The notes under the pieces were generated by a model. It ran no database searches and was not told the origin of the DNA. It worked only from the letters and a program-made list of their open reading frames with translations. DNA of 64,000 nucleotides from contig NC_048299.1 in assembly GCF_013100865.1 (NCBI RefSeq), forward strand, positions 46,253,345 to 46,317,344, in the 5' to 3' direction. Shown here in pieces: positions 35,874 to 47,000 of this stretch. A program made the translations under genes and the position numbers. The DNA comes from Trachemys scripta elegans (taxonomy: Eukaryota > Chordata > Testudines > Emydidae). Numbering within the stretch: position 1 is the first letter of the stretch; the number at the start of each line of letters is the position of its first letter.

Positions 35874-37315
35874 GTCTCCCAGACAGCCCATTATATGGTG
35901 CATTAGATAGTTAAAGTCATATTTTTAGTGCAACTCTTAACAAAAATGTCTAAAACGTGGTTTGGGTCAGAAAACTGGCTGTGTAAAAAAAGGTCCTCTT
36001 CTGAAAAGTATTCAGCATACTTGCTCTCTGTGTGTCTGCATCACAACTGCATATGTTGCTGACAAAAAATGAATCTTTACAACTGTCATTACTACAGAGC
36101 CAATGCAGCCATAGATGTAGAGCTGAAATCTGTTCTAAAGCACCTGCCATCATTGTAACTAAGTACCAGTCACTAAGGCTAAAATTTTCCAACTTGGTTG
36201 TTGAGGTTGGACCAAATTCTGTTGGTAAAAGAGACAAACTTTTGAGCTACCCAAAGCTCTTTGTCAGGTACTGGAAAGGTACATGACTACAGCACTGCAA
36301 ACAACTGGTTACAGAAAGTTAGACATCTGATTCCATATTTAGGCACCCAGTTAATTAGCCTGCTTTTCAGAAGGGCTGAACACTCACATATCTGTGGGCT
36401 TAATAATTATGTAGGTAAGAATAGGAGCCATGGCTGCTCAGTAGAGCTAAGCAAAAATCCGATTTTCCCTTTCATGGGAAATGCCAGACTTGCATTTTGA
36501 GGAGGGGGAGGGGAATTTGGAACAAAACGAAAACAAAGAATTTTAAATTTCCTGCAAAACAAACTTAATTTTTTTGTTTTGTTTTGGACTGATCGCAATG
36601 TTTTGTTCCAACTACAGCATTAAAAAATTAGCTTTTTAGAATATAAAATTAAAGGAATTTCTAAACAAAAAAATCATTTTGAAACAACAAAATTTACATG
36701 TTCCATTCTGAAAATGCTGAAATGGAACTTTTCAACATTATTTTGAAATGCTTTGGGTTTTTTTTTTAATGACATTTCATCTGCAAAATTATTCATATTA
36801 AGCAAAAAAGCATTTTACAGTCGAAGAACATTCCAGCAGAAAATTCACGATCAGATGTAGTGCTCACCACTTCTGAAAAGTTAGACAACTTACTACTTGA
36901 GTAGATAGATGGGGATTTAGGTGCCCAGATTTGAACATTATAGTCTAAGTACAATCTTTATTGCAAAACAGTTAAATTTTGACTGCAGAATATTATTTGT
37001 GCTAATGCAAAAAAACAGAAAGAACCCAGCATGATTTTCAGATTCCAGGCTGAGTTTGCAGTTTTGACAATAAAAAACAAAAAATCAATTGTAAATTAAA
37101 TAAATATAGAAAAAGTGTTTGTGGGCTTCCATATTTCTTTTCACTCAATGAATTCCATATCCATGTCTCTCTTCTGACTATACATGTTTTAAGGGTAACT
37201 TTATGTTCTGAGGGAGGATCTACTTTTAATAATGCCATTTATGTGTAAGCTTTTTAAGAAAACCACATCTCTTGTGTCTAGTTTCATTAACTAATCACCC
37301 TATGCATATTCACAG
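35874..37315. other. Intron up to candidate microexon
   Basis: 36205-36290 (GGTTGGACCAAATTCTGTTGG, AGAGACAAACTTTTGAGCT) is a diverged copy of the repeat at 63790-63898. The rest is AT-rich without recognised content. Confidence 0.45.
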
Positions 37316-37354
37316 AAGGAGCTGTTAAGGGTGGAGAACCCGATGATGTCTTTG
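37316..37354 (+). CDS. PPP1R9A: Candidate optional 39-nt microexon of PPP1R9A
   Basis: The acceptor is TATGCATATTCACAG and the donor GTGAGT is near-consensus. The exon is 39 nt and phase 1/1. With the G left by the exon at 33027 it reads EGAVKGGEPDDVF and then joins GAT TTC AGT of the exon at 47164 with no frame change. Skipping it also keeps the frame, so it would be a cassette insertion of 13 residues between the coiled coil and the Ser-rich region. I do not recall this peptide from the common mammalian isoform. The call rests on splice sites and phase only, with no transcript evidence. Confidence 0.6.
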
Positions 37355-37764
37355 GTGAGTGCTTCTCCAGAGCAGCATTTTGTGATGTGCAGGGTATTGT
37401 GCAGTCTTTGTGACAGTCACGTGATGAGGTCCACTCTGTGTTTTTAGTGCTTAGAACTGTAATTCCATGAGTGTGACAAATACAGATTCATCGCCAGAAT
37501 TATAATCCTGTATTTCTTAATACGTGGCTAGATCCTGAGATACTTGCTCAGTTTTCACTGAGTTCTTAAGCAAAAGCTCCAGAGGCTTTTCACTAGAAAA
37601 TCAGGTTGTGTAAGAACACAACCTTAAGGTATCGTATTAATTCACATGATGTTAAATGTGATTTTTTTTAAATCAGTTTAGGCAGTGACATATTTAGTAT
37701 CTATCTATGTAGTCAGAGATAAACTCTTCCTGATCTGTAGGTTATAAATAAATTAATGGAGATA

Positions 37765-37941
37765 TCCTATGTCCTAGAACTGGAAGGGACATTGAAAGGT
37801 CATCAAGTCCAGCCCCCTGCCTTCACTAGCAGGATCAAGTACTGATTTTGCCCCAGATCCCTAAGTGGCCCCCTCAAGGATTGAACTCACAACCCTGGGT
37901 TTAAGCAGACCAATGCTCAAACCACTGAGCTATCCCTCCTC
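37765..37941 (-). repeat. tRNA-derived SINE, turtle Cry type
   Basis: The minus strand begins GGAGGGATAGCTCAGTGGTT (A box TAGCTCAGTGG) and has the B box GAGTTCAATCC about 45 nt on, followed by GGGGCCACTTAGGGATC. The 3' part, CTGGACTTGATGACC ... CCCTTCCAGTTCTAG, resembles the CR1 3' tail. That combination is known for the tortoise pol III SINEs, which use CR1 for retroposition. Confidence 0.85.
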
Positions 37942-38163
37942 TCTCCAGGTCATGATCTAACACAAACTAATTTTGACAAAACCCTCAATTATGTTAGTGG
38001 AAATTTTGCCTGAGTAAGAAAGAGTAAACATGAATAAAGAGCTCAAGATTTGCCCTCTATTTTGCCTTCGAATGTGTGTAGTAGTCACTGGAGTTTGAAG
38101 AGTATGCATCTGTCAAAGAAGGATTTGTCCTTAAATTCTCGAAAAATTACAGAGTCTGATATC

Positions 38164-38307
38164 AAGTATCAGAGGTGTAGCCGTGTTAGTCTGAATCTGT
38201 AAAAGGCAACAGAGGGTCCTGTGGCACGTGAGGTTCTTACCCACGAAAGCTTATGCTCCCAATACTTCTGTTAGTCTTAAAGGTGCCACAGGACCTTCTG
38301 TTGCTTT
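38164..38307. mobile_element. Foldback SINE-like element, 17-bp target duplication
   Basis: Begins AAGTATCAGAGGTGTAGCCG. The left arm AAAAGGCAACAGAGGGTCC is inverted as GGACCTTCTGTTGCTTTT at the right end, with GCTTATGCTCCCAATACTTC between. It is flanked by a perfect 17-bp direct repeat TTACAGAGTCTGATATC (38147-38163 and 38308-38324). Confidence 0.9.
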
Positions 38308-40140
38308 TTACAGAGTCTGATATCTTACTTTCTGTTTTGATGGTCAGTGAAGTGTATACTGAACAAAAGAACTGAACTATTTATAAATGAACTGGCAGGA
38401 TACAAATGTGAACAGTTCAGTGTGTCTAAACTAGCTATACTGATTTGTTTTTCACTTTTCCCTCATCACCACATGTGTGCTGTCCTAAACTGTTTGGTTT
38501 GCAGTTCTCTCTGGGTACCGGTTGCATAGCTTTTCTAGTTCTTGTCTGTATGAGTGCTTCACTTTAGATTTGCACGTGTCCGTGCATTTTGTGGCCCTCA
38601 ACATCCAATGTGCCCATTCTCATGTAGCTATGCATCTTGCTCCACGGACGTTTTCTATGGTTTGTCTTTGTAACACTCACTGTTTGTAATGAGTACTTCT
38701 CTCCAGCCTTTCAACTGCTCTGAGAGTCTTCACAAAGGTTTCTTGGCCGTTGTGGCTCATCTTCTACAAGTGTGAATAGTCATTTCCCCTATCTGGACAA
38801 CTGGATCCTCAAGGGTCATTCCTTCCACACAGTTCGCTAGCAGCCAACAAGGCCCTAGCTCTCTTCCACTTTCTGGGTCTTTGGCTCAGTGCAGAAAAAT
38901 CTGGACATCTGTCCAGGGCATCGACTTCATTGGAGCCACCCTGAAGTCCACAACTTAGAGGGCATACCTACCACAGACAGGTTTCCCATGATGTCCAACT
39001 TCATCTCTACACAACAGCAGAGCCCTCAAATCAGAACAATGTCTTTCTTCAACTTTTAGGACACATACCAGTCTACGTTTTTGATGCCTCCAAAGCTGGC
39101 TCAGAACTGTTTATATTCCCACCAAGCATGGATTGTCCATGCAAGTATCCATCCCTCAGAGAGTCCTTGACTCTGAGTTGGTGGAAGGACCCCCACAAGG
39201 TTTGTTTGGGAGCTCCATTCTTGTGTGGACTCCGTACAAAGATCGTTGCTACTGATGCCTAGCTGCTATGTTGGGGAGCTGACTTCCAGGACTTAACAGT
39301 GCAAGGCAAATGGATTCCCCAGGAGTCATCACTGTACTTCAATCTGCTTGATCTCAGGGCAGTTCAGTATACTTGTCATAATTTCCTACCCAAGATTGAA
39401 GGTCATTCAGTCAGGGTAATGACAGACAACAGAGCAGCCATATTCTGTATATACTGCCAAGGAAGAGGATGATCCCAATCCTTAAATCCAGAAGCCATAA
39501 AACTTTGGAATCTGTTGATATCTGACCAAGTCAACATCTCATTGGCTTACCTACTAGGTCTGCAAAACATCATAGCAGACACTCTGAGCAGGCATTTCTG
39601 CCTGGACCACACATGGCAGCTGAGCGCTTTGATAGTTCAAAAGATTTCTCTCTTCTGGGGCATTCCAGGGAGAGAACTCCTTGTGATGGTACCCACCATG
39701 AAATGCTGGCGCATCTGTTCAAGAGGAGGACCTGGTCACAAGTCCTTGGGAGAGGCTGTCCTCGTTCCTGGCCTTGAATGCTGATATATGCCTATCGCCC
39801 AACACCATTGCTTCTTAGGGTCCTCATCAAATTAAGACAAGAAAAGGTAGTAATCATACTCATATGACTGGCCTGGCTGAACCAAGTATGGTTTTGGGAC
39901 CTGATTCACCTGTCTCTCCGGTCACCTTTTCACCTCCCTCTGACAGCAGACATAGGAATTGGGCACCATAACCCATTCCAGACTCTCCTCACTTCATCTC
40001 AAAGTCTGGCTCCTCAATACTCTGGGGCTAAGAAAGAGTCTGTTCTCTTGAGTTATGACTGTGCTGGTGAACAGTAGGAAACCTGCTACAAGACTTACCT
40101 GCAGAAGTGGAAGAATTTCCAGTATTTTCAGTATTGCTCA

Positions 40141-41283
40141 TCATAGAATCATAGAATATCAGGGTTGGAAGGGACCTCAGGAGGTCATCTAGTGCAACCA
40201 CCTGCTCAAAGCAGGACCAATTCCCAACTAAATCATCCCAGCCAGGGCTTTGTCAAGCCTGACCTTAAAAACCTCTAAGGAGGGAGATTCCACCACCTCC
40301 CTAGGTAACCCATTCCAGTGCTTCACCACCCTCCTAGTGAAAAAGTTTTTCCTAATATCCAACCTAAACCTCCCCAACTGCAACTTGAGACCATTACTCC
40401 TTGTTTTCTCATCAAGTACCACTGAGAACAGTCTAGATCCATCCTCTTTGGAACCCCCTTTCAGATAGTTGAAAGCAGCTATCAAATCCCCCCTCATTCT
40501 TCTCTTCTGCAGACTAAACAATCCCAGTTCCCTCAGCCTCTCCTCATAAGTCATGTGCTCCAGCCCCCTAATCATTTTTGTTGCCCTCTGCTGGACTCTG
40601 TCCAATTTTTCCACATCCTTCTTGTAGTATGGGGCCCAAAACTGGACACAGTACTCCAGATGAGGCCTCACCAATGTCAAATAGAGGGGAATGATCACAT
40701 CCCTCGATCTGCTGGCAATGCCCCCACTTATACAGCCCAAAATGCCATTAGCCTTCTTGGCAACAAGGGCACACTGTTGACTCATATCCAGCTTCTCGTC
40801 CACTGTAACCCCTAGGTCCTTTTCTGCAGAACTGCTTCCTAGCCATTCGGTCCCTAGTCTGTAACAGTGCATGGGATTCTTCCGTCCTAAGTGCAGGACT
40901 CTGCATTTGTCCTTGTTGAACCTCATCAGGTTTCTTTTGGCCCAATCCTCTAATTTGTCTAGGTCCCTCTGTATCCTATCCCTACCCTCCAGCGTATCTA
41001 CCACTCCTCCCAGTTTAGTGTCATCTGCAAACTTGCTGAGAGTGCAGTCCACGACATCTTCCAGATCATTAATGAAGATATTGAACAAAACCGGCCCCAG
41101 GACCGACCCCTGGGGCACTCCACTTGAAACCGGCTGCCAACTAGACATGGAGCCGTTGATCACTACCCGTTGAGCCCGACGATCTAGCCAGCTTTCTATC
41201 CACCTTATAGTCCATTCATCCAGCCCATACTTCTTTAACTTGGTGGCAAGAATACTGTGGGAGACCGTATCAAAAGCTTCCAC
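40141..41283 (-). mobile_element. CR1 LINE with intact C-terminal RT frame, nested in DIRS
   Basis: The minus strand carries an uninterrupted frame, 40228-41508. Residues from about 79 onward are the C-terminal half of a CR1 RT: FDTVSHSILATKLKKYGL, GVPQGSVLGP (130-139), the catalytic FADD (160-163), and a C-terminal CR1 region ending LDKALAGMI. The first 75 residues are antisense translation of the DIRS sequence and not CR1. The 3' end at 40141 shows the CR1 repeat (ATTCTATGA as TCATAGAAT). It is 5'-truncated, so not autonomous, but clearly younger than the other CR1 copies here. Confidence 0.93.
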
Positions 41284-42106
41284 TGAAACACTCACCAAGG
41301 GCTTGAACAATCTTTTCCTTAGTGTTAGAGAACCTACCCTGTTTTGGGACCTTACTCTACTTCTTGATGCCTCGTGGAAAATACCCTTTGTACCCATTGG
41401 GATTTGTTCCCTTCTCCATTTATCCTTCAAAACCTCATTTCTCATAGCCATCACTTCAGCCAGCAGGATAGAGGAATGGGGAATGCTTATGGCTGATCCG
41501 CCATACATAATATTCTGCCAGGACCAAGTGATTCAGTGTCCCCATCTTCACTTCCTACCTAAGTTCTCATTGGACTTCCACATCAATCAAGACATTCAAT
41601 TATTGGTATTTACCCAAGCCTCATGCTTCCAGGGAATAAGCCAGTCTACACACTCTTGATGTAAGAAGAGCCATTACCTTCTATCTTGACAGGACTAAAC
41701 CACTTAGAACCTCCCCTAGATTTTTTGTTGCCTTTGCAGAAAGGCTGACGGGAGCCTCTGTTTCTAGGCAAAGACTATCTAAATCGGTATCAGGATGCAT
41801 GTTGGCCTGTTATGAAGCTTCTTGGGTGCATCCTTTGCCTAAGGTGATGGCCCATTCTGCCAGGCACCATCTGCCTCTACAGCCCTATTAAGAGCATACC
41901 CATCACAGACATATCCAAAGCTCCTACCTGGTCATCTGTGCACACCTTCTCTCGGCACTATGCATTCATGCTTCCAGAGCAGACATAGCCTTGGGGAAGG
42001 CTGTTCTCTGAATATACTGAATCCACCTCTTTAGCACCGTCCTCATAATTGAGGCTCTGCTTGGGATTCACTTGAAGCGAAGGATCCATAGGGACAATAA
42101 TGCAAA

Positions 42107-42446
42107 GAAGGAGAGGTTACTTACCTATACAGTAACTAGAGTTCCTTGAGATGTTTTGTCTCTGAGTGCTCTGTTACCCTCTCTCCTTTCCCCTTTGCTT
42201 TGGAATCCTTGCCTGCTGGACATCAGGGTTGAGAAGGAACTGGAGTGGCAGCGGTCTGCTTCTCCCTATATGCCCTCAGTCTGGAGCACGTGGAGATGTA
42301 GAGCACACGTGCTCTCCTGAGGACATTGCTGACAAAAATCTCTGATCAGAAGGACATGGACATGCACACACCTAAAGTGGAGCATCCATAGTGACAAAAC
42401 AGCTTGAAGAACTCCAATTACTGTACAGGTAAGTAACCTCTCCTTC
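42107..42446. repeat. Inverted repeat at the DIRS right end
   Basis: GAAGGAGAGGTTACTTACCT (left) and AGGTAAGTAACCTCTCCTTC (right) are perfect inverses. The match continues with a handful of mismatches to 54 bp, ending in GTTTTGTC/GACAAAAC. The 232-bp spacer contains GGATCCATAG-like relics outside the arms. Such inverted ends are expected of DIRS elements. Confidence 0.8.
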
Positions 42447-43317
42447 CTAACACAGCTTGCAGAAACACTGGATTTGGGGAGATTTTGAAAGACAACCAGC
42501 TGCTAAGGAACTGAAGCAGGTGTTAGTTGAGCTGTTTCCCTCCATGCTAGCATTAAAATAGTTCATGTTGAAACCCTTTGTATTGAAATGGTCCTTAGAC
42601 TTGAAAGCGAGTCTAATGAAAATGGTTTTTGGAGCAAACTAATTACAGTTGGAGTACTTTTGTATGAGGTGTTTTACAAGCTTTCCCAGGGGTTAGAAAA
42701 TTTCATATACAAAAGTAAATTTATTTAGGGTAGGCAAGGCCAATGGAATTGCTTGTATGAGTCAGGGTTTACAGGGTCATGTCTTTCATTTATACCCTTG
42801 AAATCAAGAGTGCTCCCATTATCACTTCCAAGACTGTGTGACTCTGTAAGTGCTTCATATTACTCCAGTGTTTGTAGAACGTGAAATTTTCAACTAGCTT
42901 CATAAGTTTTCTTATAATAGGAGGAGGAACCCAACCCACTATGTGGTTTATTTCAGAGAAATGCACAGAGAGTTACACGGCTGACCTTGCTTAATGTTAC
43001 AGCTTCAGTGCGACTTGGTGCTAAGGATTGCTTTTTATCCCTCCCCATGGGATAGCAATAACATCTCTCCTGCCCAATCAAATAGAGCATAGGAAAATGA
43101 GGAGGTGATAATCTACTTGAGATCACTTGATAACTTCGGTATTTCCAATGGTTAGTGCAATGTAACCCAGTATAGGAGGTCTGAAAATCTATTGAAAAGC
43201 TTTGAGGCAATTCACTGTAGCTCAAATCCTGAGGTCCTTAGTCAGATTGGAAACTGTTATCAATCTCAGTAGGAGAGTGCCTGAGTAGAAAAAAATAGTT
43301 AAGTGCCTAAGGATTTG
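42447..43317. other. Intron, nothing recognised
   Basis: No exon or classified repeat seen between the DIRS end and the CR1 tail. Confidence 0.4.
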
Positions 43318-43420
43318 CCATAAGAACGGCCATACTGGGTTGGACCAAAGGTCCATCTAGCCCACTATCCTGTCTTCCAACATTGGCCAATGCCAGAGGG
43401 AATGAACAGAATAGGTAATC
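43318..43420 (-). mobile_element. CR1-like LINE 3' tail
   Basis: AAGAACGGCCATACTGGGTT, GGTCCATCTAGCCCACTATC and AGAGGGAATGAACAGAATAG are the reverse complement of the tail of the CR1 copy ending at 52882. The fragment is strongly 5'-truncated. Confidence 0.85.
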
Positions 43421-43422
43421 AA

Positions 43423-43425
<3 letters not shown>

Positions 43426-43514
<89 letters not shown>

Positions 43515-43520
43515 GTATAT
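43426..43520. repeat. Compound microsatellite (TC)n(GT)n(AT)n
   Basis: About 39 bp of TC, 30 bp of GT and 26 bp of AT in direct succession, abutting the palindrome. The frames that run through it (LSLSLS, VCVCVC) are spurious. Confidence 0.97.
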
Positions 43521-44077
43521 GTTTCTTGTACAACTCGATAGTAACCAGGTGGAAATCTTGGCTGGGATAAACTGGTTCCTATTCCAACCACGGCCGATCA
43601 GAGATCAGCAGAGGCCAAGTTGTGCAATTCTTATTGCACACAAATATTTTATATACACAGAACTCAGTATATTAGTCTTTATTGTGAAAAAAAAAGAAAA
43701 CTGAGCACCTGTATAGCTTGCAACTATTAAAGTATTGTGTGTGTGTGTGTGTATATATAATCTCTCTCTCTCTCTGTATATATATATATATAATGTATAT
43801 AGAGGGGAATATATATATATACAGAGAGAGAGAGAGATTATATATATACACACACACACAATACTTTAATAGTTGCAAGCTATACAGGTGCTCAGTTTTC
43901 TTTTTTTTTCACAATAAAGACTAATATACTGAGTTCTGTGTATATAAAATATTTGTGTGCAATAAGAATTGCACAACTTGGCCTCTGCTGATCTCTGATC
44001 GGCCGTGGTTGGAATAGGAACCAGTTTATCCCAGCCAAGATTTCCACCTGGTTACTATCGAGTTGTACAAGAAACAT
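43519..44077. repeat. Near-perfect palindrome, arms of about 270 bp
   Basis: The left arm begins ATGTTTCTTGTACAACTCGA and the right arm ends with its exact inverse, TCGAGTTGTACAAGAAACAT. Sampled blocks across the arms (GGCCGATCAGAGATC, GAGGCCAAGTTGTGCAATTC, a nine-A run, GTGTGTATATATAATC) pair at constant mirror positions about 43798. The offset shifts only 2 bp near the middle. The centre is a short AT/GA stretch around 43790-43810. Both arms contain TG and TC repeats. No coding capacity. Confidence 0.95.
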
Positions 44078-47000
44078 ACATTTAATTACTGTGTTATGAA
44101 TGCTGTGGTTATTGTCTGTCTTTATAAGCAGATCAAGTTTGGAAGCTCCCCAACTTGGCTATGAAGACTTGGAACTTGACCCAGAAAGCATCTCAGTAAT
44201 TGACAAAACCACAACTCTTGCATTGTACATACAGAAGTATAGTAAGCTTGTGGGTTCTAATACAGATTGTGTTTGAGAGATTAGAAGGGAGAGGGAAAAT
44301 TGAAACTAAGAAATTTATTTTCTTTCTTGGCATGCAATAAGAGAACACATTTTAAAAGATTGATTGCATCTTACTACTCTTTCACAAAATGTTTAGTTTG
44401 CCAAAATATTAAGGCCTCTTTCAAGTGAAAGATAAAGAGCTTTCTAGAAATACTGCAATTATGTTAACACAATTTGTTGAGAGAGTCATGTATTTAAGTT
44501 TAAGCTGACTAATACCCTTTGTTCATAAGGCATTTTTGAGCAGATCACCTTTGAGCCCGGGTTTGTCTTTTGTGAAAATGTAGTTGTTTCATTGTTCTGT
44601 TGTTTGTGAAATGTTATTTTTGAGCATGTGCTCCAGCTATGGTGTAGGTCAGCCCATGGTCGAGGGAAGAGAGAAGATCTAAAAGGGCAAGCCTTCTATT
44701 TCCATTTGACAATTGGGTTGACAGAGTTTCATGGTAGGCAGGCATGCACATGTGTGTAAGGGGAGATGGGAGGGTACTGGTACCCAGTTCTTTTTATCTG
44801 TGTTAATAATCATGTGTCTGTAATCTCTTCATATGGGCTGTTGGTGAAATTCACCCCTCCCTGTAAATATCCCAAGTGTTAAGGCTTTGTACAGAGAGGT
44901 AGGTAGGGTGGTAGAGTTCACCTCCCCAACCTGCATTCAGCCCTCTGTGGTAGCTGTTCCTCTCTGTGGGGTCAGACAACAAGTACTACCCTGCATGGGG
45001 TTTTTGGGCCACTTGGTCAGCATAATGGCAGATCCAGGAGTCCTTCTCCTGGCCCACCTTCAGCAACTCCTTTGTCAGCTTTTCAGCATGGGCACAAAAT
45101 GCCCCTCCATCTCACATATGAGCACACCTGTATGATCTTTCCATCTGTGCCTCTGTCCTACGAGGTCAAAGCAATGTTTCCAAGGTGCAGAATGCCTTTC
45201 ATAGGCCCTCCTGGGTTGCTTAATTTCATCCTATTTGCACTGTCATGACAATGACAGGAAATGCCTTCGACATTTTCTTGTATGGAAATTGTATTTCGAA
45301 CTTCTTGAGGTTTTCACACAAAGCTGTCACATTCACTTGCTTGATGACCTTATGAAGTCATTTTACTGTGGGAAAGGTCAGAAACAGCTCCTGTAAGTGG
45401 CTAAGGAGGTTGTGCTAAGGGGATGATCAGAGTGAAGACTGCCTTCTCCAGAATCCTACTACAGAACGGTAATTTGAGGAGAAGCTAATGATACAGGGTT
45501 ATGTGAAGATGAGGATGTCTTTGTATTACAGTAACCCTAAATCCCCATTGTGCTAGGACCATTGGTTCTAGGGTGCTGGTGGGTTTGGTTTGGTTTTTTG
45601 GTTGGTGGGGGGGGGTTGGCTTTAGAAGGCTTCAGATGTTTGAAAGAGTTCTGAATAAGACTGGGAAAGATCCAGTGTGATGATGAGAGGAGCAATTCTA
45701 AAGGAGGCATAAAGCAGCAGCTGAGGTTGGTAATGGTCCATTAAGAAAATGCTTTTGTCCACAGAGCGGATGGGGATGGGAATGCATATGCCATGTTTGT
45801 ATTGTTAGACATAAACCTGGAAACCAAATTCCTTCAATCTCCAGAGAAAGACCAGGATTCCTCCTCACGCCACCTCCTTTCTTTTATTCATTTGACTAAT
45901 AAATTGCAACTCTCAGAATTGTATTGCATACCAGCAGGAACTTAAAAACAATCTGCTCAATCAGATTCCTCATTTTATAGAACAGATACATAGATATACT
46001 GTGTTTACACACACACAATTGGCTGGAAGGGTTTGCAACATGGAGAAATGTCTTCGTAGAGTTTCTTTTAAAAACATAAGGACCAAATCCATAAGTTATA
46101 TTCATTTACACTCACTCAGATGTCATTTATGCTCAGATACCATTAGCCTGTTTACACCCACACATGAGGGAGCATCTTCTTTCCTGAGCCAAGATCAGCG
46201 TGGCACAGGACAGCATCTATTATGGCTTTCTTAAGCTGCAGAGGCTCTGACAGAATTTAGAGCAGCTTAGGGGCTGCTTTAACTTGAATCAGTTGGAAAT
46301 GGTCCCTAATAGCGATGATCATATGCAATTATGAGCTGAAATAGTTGAGAAGAGATGCAGCCTGCTTCTCCCTGTCATCATGCTGCTCCTCTACCTTTAG
46401 GTGGCTGGGGTGAGCAATTGGCAAACCGAAATCCTATGCCAGTTGAAAATTTCCCTTTGCCATAGAAATTATTAATAGATGAGTTGTGACCAGATTCCGG
46501 CCCTTTGCAGTGCTCAGGTGGCTAAAAAGGACCAGGCCAGGGGCAGGTAACTTGGCCCTGTGAGTCTAAATTGGTGTAATTTATTTGCCAAGGAGCTGGA
46601 AGAAGGTGTACATTAAAGATGGATGAGGGTTACTTTAATATACGCCTCCTTCTTGTTCTTAGTTATGTAAATTACAATGGTGTGGACTTCCTTGCATGTG
46701 GATAGAGTGGGTCTGAGGGAGTCTAAGTTAGTGTAAGTAGGTCTAGTTTACACCACTTTACGTATCACTTATGTATTTGGCACCATGAGATGTTTCATTG
46801 TTTTGTATTATGACTGTTATGTTATGACCGATTGTTATGACTTTACAAAATATTGCACTGATTTACTGGGTCTAATTTTTCAATGTGTGCAACTTTGTGC
46901 CTAATTTTCATGCACAGTTACTGAAATTGCATTCGTAGATTTGTTAATAGCGTATGCAAATGCCTGGCTTTTTGTACATGCATATCGTTAATTTGTACAG

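Larger units (their letters stand above)
38690..42446 (+). mobile_element. DIRS-like tyrosine-recombinase retrotransposon, decayed
   Basis: The plus-strand translation, with many stops, shows an RT active-site block HFPYLDNWILKGHS (38781-38822), the usual YLDD having become YLDN. Next comes an RNase H end SLAYLLGLQNIIADTLSR (about 39540-39593). The recombinase parts are FKTSFLIAITSASRIEE, HFLPKFSLDFHINQDI (near 41549-41600) and AHSAR at about 41848-41862, the HxxR box. A CR1 interrupts it at about 40141-41283. The right end is an inverted pair of about 54 bp (42107-42160, 42393-42446). The element cannot be functional. Confidence 0.8.

Noticed and set aside
37895..37941. tRNA gene
   Set aside because: A and B boxes are present, but the body continues as a SINE with a CR1-like tail and the tRNA arms do not pair properly.
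41284..41508. N-terminal 75 residues of the CR1 open frame
   Set aside because: They are antisense translation of the DIRS relic, not part of the CR1 protein.
43390..43924. Frames encoding LSLSLS, VCVCVC, YIYIYI and RERERE runs
   Set aside because: Direct translation of dinucleotide repeats and of palindrome arms.
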